Shown in pieces: positions 11,216 through 23,200 of a DNA stretch of 64,000 nucleotides. The stretch is taken from assembly GCF_032854445.1 (NCBI RefSeq), contig NC_088299.1:14563608-14627607 (forward strand). Direction: 5' to 3'. A program made the position numbers and the translations under genes. Positions within the stretch are counted from its first letter, which is position 1, and the number at the start of each line of letters is the position of its first letter. Under the pieces are notes generated by a model that was given only the letters and a program-made list of their open reading frames with translations, was not told the origin of the DNA and did not search any database. This DNA comes from Liolophura sinensis. Taxonomy: Eukaryota > Mollusca > Polyplacophora > Chitonida > Chitonidae.

Positions 11216-14200
11216 CTGAAAAAGAGATGAAAAAGTCTTGTGTTAGGTAAGTTTGGTATGTATGTATGTAAGTTTGGTATGTATGTATGTATGTTAGTTC
11301 GGTATGTATGAATGTATGTATGTAAGTTTGATATGTATGTATGTAGGTATGATAGGTAGGTATGGTAGGTAGGTATGGTAGGTAGGTAGGTAGGTAGGTA
11401 GGTTAGTTCAGTATGTATGTATGTATGTATGTATGTATGTATGTATGTATTTATGTTAGTTCAGTATGTATGTATGCTTGGGTTTCCACAAGAACTCATA
11501 AGATGACACAGCTTGATAGCCGTCAAGCAAGTGCAATGGATGAATGTTTGTCGGTTAACACCACATCGGCAATATTTCTGCATGGCAAGAACATCCCTGA
11601 AGAGGAAGTCATTACTGAGCCTTTTTGTACACCCCACCTGAGTGTGTTCCTCATATAGCACTAAACACATTCTTGTTCACTGTGTGGACTCTCTGTATGT
11701 CTCTTTAAGTGTGATTTTGGACGTACTTCTTTTAATGCTGAAAACCATATACTGTTTTCTGGTTCAAGCATCTTCTCTCAAGGACATGGATGAAATACAG
11801 TCAATAAGACCTTGTAAGCCACAATGTGACCTTGTAAGCCACAATGTGAACTTGTAAGCCATAATGTGACCTTGTAAGCCATAAGCCACAATGTGACCTT
11901 GTAAGCCACAATGTGACCTTGTAAGCCATAATGTGACCTTGTAAGCCACAATGTGACCTTGTAAGCCATAATGTGACAATTGTTTCCTCAAAGGCCTCTA
12001 CGGCCGAAGGGGTTAGCACAGCAGCATGGCGCAATGACCCAGGTGCCTCTCACCAATGCAGTCACTGTGAGTTCAAGTCCAGCTCATGCTGGCTTCCTCT
12101 TCGGTCATAAGTGGGAAGGTCTGCAAGCAACCTGCGGATGGTCATGGGTTTCCCCGGGCTCCACCCAGTTTCAGCCAATCAAAATGCTGGCTGCTGTCGT
12201 ATAAGTGAAATATTCCTGAGTACAGCTTAAAACACAAATCAAACAAATCAAATAAATTCTTTCCTTACCTTCTGACTATTAAACTGGTATTTAAGACTTT
12301 TTCACTTTTCCAACAGCAGTTAGGTTTATGAGTGGAGGAAACTGGACCATTTCTTTGCAATTGAACAATACAGACATATCAACATTAGCTGTGCACTAAA
12401 CCATCCACCTTAATTTCTGTGTCCTCTGATCCAGATATCAGCAGGTCCTCTTGTAAGCTCAGGGTGTTGACTGCAGCCTCATGTCGTGTCAGGCTCTGGA
12501 TAGGTAACATGTTCTCCAGGTTCCACACCTTTATAGACAATTACACAGGTGCATACATGTAAAACTAACTTGTTTTCTGTATATTTATCAGCAGCACAGC
12601 TCTAGGTATTATAATTGATTTTTTTTTTTTGACGTAATGGGTAATCCAGTTTCTAATCCTGTTATCTTTGTGGCGTGCATACAAAGCTAGTACAAGCTTT
12701 ATTGCATGTATAAATACAAACAGCACAGGCTTTAAACATGTGCACCAATAACCAGCAAAGCTATGTTTATACATGTATCCACGTCTGGTACAAGCTTTGT
12801 TACATGTTTACACAATCACTACAAATTTTGTTACATGTCTACACAACCAGTCCAACCTTTCATACATTCATACACAACCACAGTTCTGAGATTGATTGGC
12901 CACGCCAGCTTCCACATTAACTGCTCTGAGACTGGGTGGCCACGCTCCCAGCTTAGCTTCCACATTAACTGCTCTGAGACTGGGTGGCCACGCTCCCAGC
13001 TTAAGCTTCCACATTAACTGCTCTGAGACTGGGTGGCCACGTTCCCAGCTTAAACTTCCACATTAACTGCTCTGAGACTGGGTGGCCACGTTCCCAGTTT
13101 AAGCTTCCACATTAACTGCTCTGAGACTGGGTGGCCACGTTACCAGCTTAAGCTTCCACATTAACTGCTCTGAGACTGGGTGGCCACGCTCCCAGCTTAG
13201 CTTCCACGTTAACTGCTCTGAGACTGAGTGGCCACGTTACCAGCCTAGTTTCCACATTAACTGCTCTGAGGCTGGGTGGCCTTATTCCCAGCTTAGCTTC
13301 CACATTAACCGCTCTGAGACTGGGTGGCCATGTTCCCAGCTTAGCTTCCACATTAACTGCTCTGAGACTGGGTGGCCACGTTCCCAGCTTAAGCTTCCAC
13401 ATTAACTGCTCTGAGACTGAGTGGCCATGTTCCCAGCTTAGCGTCCACATTAACTGCTCTGAGACTGGGTGGCCACGTTCCCAGCTTAAGCTTCAACATT
13501 AACTGCTCTGAGACTGGGTGGCCACGCTCCCAGCTTAGCTTCCACATTAACTGCTCTGAGACTGGGTGGCCACGTTCCCAGCTTAAGCTTCCACATTAAC
13601 GGTTCTGAGACTGGGTGGCCACGTTCCCAGCTTAAACTTCCACATTAACTGCTCTGAGACTGGGTGGCCACATTACCAGCCTAGTTTCCACATTAACTGT
13701 TCTGAGACTGGGTGGCCACGTTACCAGACTAGTTTCCACATTAACTGCTCTGAGACTGGGTGGCCACGTTCCCAGCTTAAGCTTCCACATTAACTGCTCT
13801 GAGACTGGGTGGCCACGTTCCCAGCTTAGCTTCTACATTAACTGCTCTGAGACTGGGTGGCCTTATTCCCAGCTTAGCTTCCACATTAACCGCTCTGAGA
13901 CTGGGTGGCCACGTTCCCAGCTTAGCTTCCACATTAACTGCTCTGAGACTGGGTGGCCACGTTCCCAGCTTAAGCTTCCACATTAACTGCTCTGAGACTG
14001 AGTGGCCATGTTCCCAGCTTAGCGTCCACATTAACTGCTCTGAGACTGGGTGGCCACGTTCCCAGCTTAAGCTTCAACATTAACTGCTCTGAGACTGGGT
14101 GGCCACGCTCCCAGCTTAGCTTCCACATTAACTGCTCTGAGACTGGGTGGCCACGTTCCCAGCTTAAGCTTCCACATTAACGGTTCTGAGACTGGGTGGC

Positions 14201-17200
14201 CACGTTCCCAGCTTAAACTTCCACATTAACTGCTCTGAGACTGGGTGGCCACATTACCAGCCTAGTTTCCACATTAACTGTTCTGAGACTGGGTGGCCAC
14301 GTTACCAGACTAGTTTCCACATTAACTGTTCTGAGACTGGGTGGCCACGTTCCCAGCTTAAGCTTCCACATTAACTGCTCTGAGACTGGGTGGCCACATT
14401 CCCAGCTTAGCTTCTACATTAACCGCTCTGAACCATTACATTCACTAACCTGGGACTCGGTCCTGTCACCTGTGATGTCTCCAAAGTGCCAACGCTGTAC
14501 GCCACAAAAAGAGGTGTCCCGTGATCTTAAAGTCATTCTGAATTCATATCACCTTATTATGTACAAATAATAAAGACCATAACATCGCAAATAACACAAA
14601 TGTAACAAATGTAACCTACGCACCCACTCAGACATCAGACACTTCGTAAGTTGCCATTTTCAAATCACGTGACTCGGTTGCTGGGAAGGACTCGTCTGCT
14701 CTATCCAGAATTAAGATCATCTTTTTCACAATATAATTGATTATAGTTTATTTCTATTCATTATTAACACACAAACTGAAGTGAAGACCCCCAAACAATT
14801 TGTCAATTGTCCTTTAAATGGTGCACATCTCACTGGTTTCAATCAAATCATTCCACAATGATCTTTTTTCCAGACAATGCAGAGTGCGGCCGACTCAAAT
14901 TGAAAATGGCGGTTACTGAAGTTTGGCTTGTCGCAGATGTAACAGACACATTTGTGTTGATTGTGACGCTATGGTCTTTATTATTCACGAATAACTTGGT
15001 GAATGATATGAAGTAAGAATTACTGAAGAATTACAGGAAACATGGTTGAGTAGCATACAGCTTTGACATGTTGAGGACATGTATACACAGTCAGTACATG
15101 CTCTTTTAACATGTACACAGCCAGTATATGTTCTGTTTACATGTATACAGCCAGTATATGTTCTGTTTACATGTATACACAGCCAGTACATGCTCTGTTT
15201 ACATGTATATACAGCCAGTACATGCTCTGTTTCCATGTATACATAGCCAGTACATGCTCTGTTTACATGTATACACAACCAGCACATGCTCTGTTTACAC
15301 GTATACACAGCCAGTATATGTTCTGTTTACATGTACACAGCCAGTACATGCTCTGTTTACATGTACACAGCCAGTACATGCTCTGTTTACATGTATACAC
15401 AGTCAGTATATGTTCTGTTTACATGCATACACAGCCAGTAAAAGCTCTGTTTACATGTATACACAGTCAGTACATGCTCTGTTTACACGTATACACAACC
15501 AGTACATGCTCTGTTTACATGTATACACAACCAGTACATGCTCTGTTTACATGTATACACAACCAGTACATGCTCTGTTCACATGTACACAGCCAGTACA
15601 TGCTCTGTTTACACGTATACACAGCCAGTACATGCTCTGTTTACATGTATACACAGCCAGTACATGCTCTGTTTACATGTACACAGCCAGTACAAGCTTT
15701 GCTGAATACAACTGTGTACACACAGCACAAGCTCTATTGATTGTATGTACCACAAGAAGATGCTTCCTTGTCACTCCAACAAATGTCATAACACTGTTGA
15801 CATAATCCACATCTTTGCCATTATATTCATACAAAATGGATGTCTAAAATTTACAGTTCAAATTTTGTAAATGCCTAATAAAAAGTTAATACATGAACAT
15901 ACTCAAAATGCATATTTAGCAAACAATGGGCAACTTTAAAACAGTCTCGTCAGCACAGTGTCAACCAACTGGTGTTTAGGAAAACTCTTATAACTCTAAC
16001 CCTTTTCTGCATTCTTAAAATAAGCAAACAAGAATCTCTTTTAATAAGCATTTTAGCTTAATGTAAGGGTTAGCTTGCAACTAATGGAACTGGGTTAAAA
16101 GTCAAGGTCAAGAGTTCTCACCTGGATGCTCTTGTCATATGATGCAGAAAACAGGAAACGCCCTGAAGGGGAGACAAGAAGTGCTGACACTGTGCTGATA
16201 TGCCCCGCTAAACTGCGCACATGGCTGTGACTGTCTACATCAAATATCTGGATGTTATTGTTGTAAGTTCCTACAAAGTTAACAAAGAACTGCTGGTTGC
16301 CATGGTCACAAGAGTTTTCATGCTTACAGATTATAATGTCTACACATGAAGAATAAGCTGATGACAAGAGCGTTCAGTTTATTTTTTTCCCTGTCCTTTG
16401 CTGTTATTTTGATAAATGTCTTGTATGCTTAGCAGTGATCACACTGAGCGAATGTCGACTTCACTTGTTGAATTCGACGAGTCGAATGAAAACAGGCCAC
16501 GCACTGTTTCTTGCAACTGTAGTATTCAGCAAATAGATTTTCTTTCCACTTGTCAAATTCGACAATGTCAGTTCGACAAACCGCACTGTGTGAAAGCTAC
16601 GTTGCTAAAGTTATGGCATCCACTTTAACAGCATGTTCAAAGGAAATAGTCATACAGTACATATCAATTAGCATCACTGCTCATCACACTCCAACATAAT
16701 CAGCAGATTCCACATGTGTGGCTTGAGGTGTTACCCCCCCCCCCCCCCCCCCTGTAATACTCCTGTCACCATGGAAACCAAGATGGTGGCTCACCTTGAT
16801 AGACTTATCACTCGAGCTAGAGAAGAGGTACTGTCCTGATTGTGAAGCCTGTAAACTTGTGACAATACCAATGTGACCCTGCAGCGAATGCAGGTGCTGG
16901 CGTGATGCCAAGTCAAATACCTGGATGTTTCTGTTGTAAGTTCCTGTCAACAACAATCACACATCATGTTTCCTGTACTTTAATACTTGACCGGGGTCTA
17001 AGTCAAAGAGGGAGGTAACATTACAACTTGTGGGGCCTCCATGGCCTTAGCTTGTTAGTGCAGTACAAGGACCCAGGAGACTCTCACCAATGCGGTCACA
17101 GTCACTCATGCTGACTTCCTCTCCAGTCATATGTGAGAGGGTTTTCCAGCAACCTGCAGATGGTCGTGGATTTTCTCGCGCTTTGCCAGGTTTCCTCATG

Positions 17201-20200
17201 CATGCATAAGTCGTAAAAATGAAATATTCTTGAGTATGTCCTAAACACCAATCAAATAAATAAATAACCAGCTCAGTCAGCAAATCTGTTATGTACTATC
17301 TCATTCAAATTAGAGTGTTGCAAATGTTAGTACAAACGACTAGGCCTACTGTAAAACCAGCACAAATTAGCAACAGCTGTAACATATGCAGCAGAAAGCC
17401 TATGTTGTTAGCACATGGGTATCTTGCTAAGTTTAGAGTGACCCATATTTAAAGATAGGTCCTGAAAAATTTGACTCACAACACATAACAATATACAAAG
17501 TTGATTGTCGCAACTAAAATATTACCCATAAAGTCCCAGTGTTACATATATTTTTTTATTTAACTGGTGTTATGTTGTATTCAAGAATATTTCACTCATA
17601 CATGATTACAGGTCTTTCATGTTGAAAATATTGGTGTAAAATAAAAATCAAATGGCCTGGGGTTGGAGGATGTCTTCATGGCTGAGGAGATAAGCAAGCC
17701 AGGAACTTCCCACCAATGCGGTCGGTGCGAGTTCAAATCCAGGTCATGCTGGCTTCCTCTTCAGCCATACGTGGAAAGGTCTGCCAGCAACATGCAGATG
17801 GTGGTCACAGGTTTCCCCTGGGCTCTGCTCAAGAATTTCTCACATACACTGATGACAGCCAGGAGTGACAGAGCCCAGAGTAAATCACCAACCTTCCCCA
17901 GTTACATCAAAACGACTCAACGCTGCAGTTAAAACAGAAAAAGCTGGATTTGAACTCACCACCTCATTGGTGAGAGACCTGATAGTTGCTGCGAACCAAC
18001 ACTTCAACCATCTGAGTCAGTGATGTTCATTTACAATATTTTATTACAACTGGCACTTTTATTTATCTAATGACATTTGATCATTAAATCTAATGGCTTG
18101 TGCTTACCTGCAATCAAATACTCATGAGTAACAGTCAATGAATAGATGGAGCCAAAGGTGTGTTCTATTTTCCCCTCAGGTGTAAATTTTCCTGTAGCAT
18201 CCCAGATGTCAATAGTGTTGTGAGAACCGCTGAAGAGTACTTCCTGAAAGACAAGCCACAAAACAATCTTCACAGGTTTTCTTGTCTACCTGAACAGAAA
18301 ATACAGCAATACATTGTTAAAGAGCTACTTTAGTGTTAACACATGTATGTCCAAATGGCAAGGTTAAATTATAAGGACTGAGATGTTGCTAGTTCCAGAG
18401 GATAATACACAAGCAAAAGTTTTCTGCCATTTCCAATTTCACATGGTGTGACGTCATTCAAGAATACTTGAAGGCCCGCTCAGACACAATGATTTTTTCA
18501 TCAGATTTGTGCTTCAGGTTATCGCATGGTTTTAGTTGAATGCTGGGTTGAAAGCTGTTTCTGACATCATGTGCTCACATACATAGATTTTTGATTTGAA
18601 AAACGAAAGAACCGTCCAGTAACGTGACAAATGATAAACTAAAATGGCTGATATGAGAACTTTGTCATCTTTGACAGCGGCGACGATCTCATGTATTTGG
18701 CGCTTGCGACTTTCACTTTCACTATGGAGTTTACAGCTGGTGGGAAAAGACAGCGAAGTAAACTAGGGGTTTATTCATGCCTTCTAAAGGAATCATCTTC
18801 ACAAGACCCATCATATCTTAAATATTTCCTCCGAATTTGATATTTTTCTGGAACTAGTGAAACACAAGATACAGAAGGAAGACACCCGTATGCACGAACG
18901 CATTCCTCCTGGAGAGAGACTTGCTATAACACTGAGGCATTTGACAGACGGTGAAGTCATTATGGAAAGTCATTATCAAATACCCAGATAAAGCCATTTT
19001 TGGGAGGAAAGAAAAAGTGAAAAAAAAAAAAAAAACACAGTACACTGAATGAGTTATCAATCTTGGTGAAAAGAAAAACAGGACAGATCAACAAACAAGG
19101 TAGGCACTTCACCCTTTCTAGGTGGGACTGCTTTTTGCGGACTTCTGTCCTTTATTCTTTGCAACAAAATACTTTCCGTCACAGTGGACTGAACCAGCGA
19201 CCCACTGTAAATACTGGATGTTCAATGTCAGTCAGTAGGCGTCACTGGTCCAGACGCTATGAAGTTGTAAACAAAATTTCTCTAGCCATACTCACTAAGC
19301 ATTTCCCTCGGTGTAAGTCTAAGGATTAATACCGTAAGTCAGTCAGAATAGAAAATATCTGTGTATAACTTTCGAGTTAGTTTTAATTACCTTCTTTCCA
19401 TTAAGACTTTTTACTCATCAGCATCAATTCCGTTTAAAACCACAATTGTCTAACAAAATAAATCCCTTGTAGTCCAAGATATTAGATTTAAGATACACAA
19501 ACATGACCAACATTAAGATACATTTACAAAGTTCTCTTGATGTATCTTGAAAATGAACACATGGGGAAGAATGGATCAGTTTCTTTAATTTGTACTGGTA
19601 TAAATATCCCCAAATTCCTCAACCATTTCGCATGTCAAAGAGCAACTTTCAGTGGAAATTTATGCACATTTTTGACTTGATTTTGAAGAAAAAAATTACA
19701 CTGGTTGGATTGGACCGTTTCAGGGCTTTACAAAGGTATAATGTTATCAGTCAAAACAGAATGCCTTCAGAATAAGCTTGAATAAACACCTTGCAAACAT
19801 CTGCAAAGGTTGAATTACAGTACAACTGGTCATCTATAAGCGTCATATTTTTGTGATATGCTCTGCTATAGTGTTAAGGTCTGAATGTGAACAATCCTGA
19901 ACAACATACATTATAGATCACAACGCAACAAAGGTTAGAGGTCATTTAGTGATGGTAACGGGTTATAACATATAAACGGGTATTTAAGATTGGTAGTAAA
20001 TATGTAATACAAGTATATGTGTAATATATTATTCTAATACATATTCTAAAATACGTCACAACAACACAGAATAAACTGTGAATTTTCAGAGCAACAACAG
20101 AGACACAACTTGTCATTTAAAAGGCTTTACTTAATACCACTAACAAATTAAGGTACATAAATGTACCAAAATGACCTTAAATACACAGTCTTCCAAAATG

Positions 20201-23200
20201 GCTATATTATATAAATGATTACATATTTAGTAAGTTTATCAGAATATTAGTAAGACAGTTAGATATTTATCCAAGAGTTACTGGAAACGAATCCTGTAGT
20301 AAGCCTACACAACAGGTAAGCCTGAGCAAGAAAAGGGTAAAGGGATGAATTTAGAGGAAACTGAACTCAACTTAACTTATCATTTCCACTGATAACAATT
20401 ACCAACACCGATATTTATCACATATTACAGTCATTTTGTTGTTGTTGTAGTAATAGTAGCAGTTGTAGCTTTAAGGTTGGCGTTACTGTTAGTGTTATCA
20501 TTAGTAACTAAATGTTTTCAGTTAGTGAAACAGTTAGCCTTAGTACTGGGTTCTCACTACTGTTAGGATTGGCTCATTTATACGGTAGTAATGGGCTATC
20601 AGTGTTGTTGGTATTGGCATATTAGTACTGGATTATTAGTATTGGACTGATAGTATTGTTAGTATTGGGCTATTGTATTGGTATTGGAATATTAATATTG
20701 GACTATTAGTATTGTTGGTATTGGATCATGAGTATTGTAGACATTGGACAATGGCAGTATTATTTGTATTGGATTTGGAGTACCGGTATTGTAGACATTG
20801 GGCAATGGCAGTATTGTTGGTATTGGATCATGAGTATTGTAGACGCTGGACAATGGCAGTATTGTTGGCATTGGATCATGAGTATTGTAGACGCTGGACA
20901 ATGGCAGTATTGTTGGCATTGGATCATGAGTATTGTAGACGCTGGACAATGGCAGTATTGTTGGCATTGGATCATGAGTATTGTAGACGCTGGACAATGG
21001 CAGTATTGTTTGTATTGGACTACAGGTATTAACATTGTTAGTAATGGCTGGCATTCCTTTTTAACATGGATTATTATAGTAATGGATCAAAAACAGCTGC
21101 AAAGCGTAACTAGATGTTACTACTCTTACCACCACTGTTACTATTCCTACTACCACTGTTACTCCTCCTACTACCACTGTTACTCCTCCTACTACCACCG
21201 TTACTACTCCTCCTACCACCATTACTACTCCTACTACCACCACTGTTACTACTCCTACTACCACCATTACTACTCCTACTACCACCACTCTTACTACTCC
21301 TACTACCACCGTTACTCCTCCTACTACCACTGTTACTCCTACTACTACCACTGTTACTCCTCCTACTACCACCATTACTACTCCTACTACCACCACTGTT
21401 ACTCCTCCTACTGCCACTGTTACTACTCCTACTACCACTGTTACTCCTCCAACTACCACCATTACTACTCCTACTACCACCACTGTTACTACTCCTACTA
21501 CCACCGTTACTACTCCTACTACCACCGTTACTACTCCTACTACCACCATTACTACTCCTACTACCACCACTGTTACTACTCCTACTACACCGTTACTACT
21601 CCTACTACCACCATTACTACTCCTACTACCACCACTCTTACTACTCCTACTACCACTGTTACTCCTCCTACTACCACCATTACTACTCCTACTACCACCA
21701 CTGTTACTACTCCTACTACCACCGTTACTACTACAAATAATGAAAGCTATTTCGTCCCTCATAATTTTGCGTCTACTTGCTGTATTTGAAAGGGATGGAA
21801 GATATTTCGCTCTTTGCCCATTTGGCATTGTCTGGGATCATTTCGGTAATTCCGGCAGCAACATATTTCCCAAAAGCTGACACAGAATTGGATCTCGTCA
21901 CTTGCCGTTCTTTCCTTTGTTTCTGCATGATGATTCAGAGTTTTCATTGATAACTATTGGATGAAGTGGAGATCGTGATTCTTGTTGAGATTTTTGGTTT
22001 TGGTCAGGGTCTTGGTCTTGGTTGTTTGGTGACTGAACATTCAAGGGAGCTTATCTAGGTCTGGATGGTCAGAACACAGTGGTGTTGTTAGACAAGGAGT
22101 TGATGTTGAGGCTGACATGTTCTTTAGCGCCAGTTCCTGAAAACAAGAATTTTTAAAAACTAACCGACCTGTCCAGGAGAATAAAGTAACAATTTAGCTG
22201 CCAAACATCTGTTATATATCCATAAGAAAACAGACTGACTGACAGACTGATTGATTTGGACAATGTACTCCACAATGGTTTACAGATAAATGTATTACTG
22301 TATAGTAAGGAGTGGCTCAGCTGATATCCTGTGAAATGTTACATTCTGCAACAATTAAAGTAATGGAGGCAATGATACTCAACATACCATATTGTTCTTT
22401 CCCTTTTTTGGGGTACAGTGTAGTCTGAGGAACTCGTCCTGTGCCTGGAAATACTTCCATCATGGCTAATGCAGGTCTCATACTGAAGCATCACTTTTCT
22501 GAGACAACATCATTTTATTAAGTTCCTGGCCTTTGGTTTTGTTTGATTACTGATTGTAGTCTTCACCTGCTCGACAGATTCATCTGAAAATTTAACAGAA
22601 TCATCTGAAAATTTAACATCTTCATTTGAAATTGAACTCATGTTTTAAAGTGTAACTAAACATCTTTAATACTAGACAAAAATGTACTTTTGGAATTACA
22701 TATGAGAAATTGACTTTACATACATTCATCAAATATCAAGAGCTAGAATAACAGAACTTATTTCGTAACCAACTTATTCATGTATTTCACACCTCAGTGG
22801 TCACCTCTTCTACAAAGAAACTGGTCAGATATTGATAAATTCTGACAATATAAACTTCAAAGAAAAGGTGACAAGTTGACTAAGGCACATCTGTGTTGAG
22901 TAAATATTTACCATGAATGAGCAACAACACTGGGACTTTTTTGTCTAAAAATAAGTTTACTTACAACAGAGTGTTACAACAATATTCATTGATTGCTAAT
23001 GCTAAAAGAAATAGGGTGCTCAGTGGCATTTGCAGAGGCCCAGTCTAAAAAGTTAAAGCAAATTAGTGTATCAAAAAATATGATTTACCTGATATTTCAT
23101 ACACATGCTTCGCAGGCTGCTTTGTCCATGCTTCCTGTTCATATACTCCTGTTCATATACTCCTGTTCATATTTTGAAGATGGATCCCAGAAATTTCCAT

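Noticed and set aside
15111..15805. Two overlapping plus-strand frames of 209 and 225 codons
   Set aside because: Both are translations of the same 32-bp minisatellite.
16122..16943. Exons 13a and 13b as two successive constitutive WD40 blades
   Set aside because: Joining 13a to 13b breaks the frame and gives a stop within 12 codons. Each exon also covers the same part of a blade.
20728..21828. Open frames of 353 and 255 codons on opposite strands
   Set aside because: Low-complexity Tyr/Ser or Val/Gly runs from a triplet-like array on both strands. No domain.
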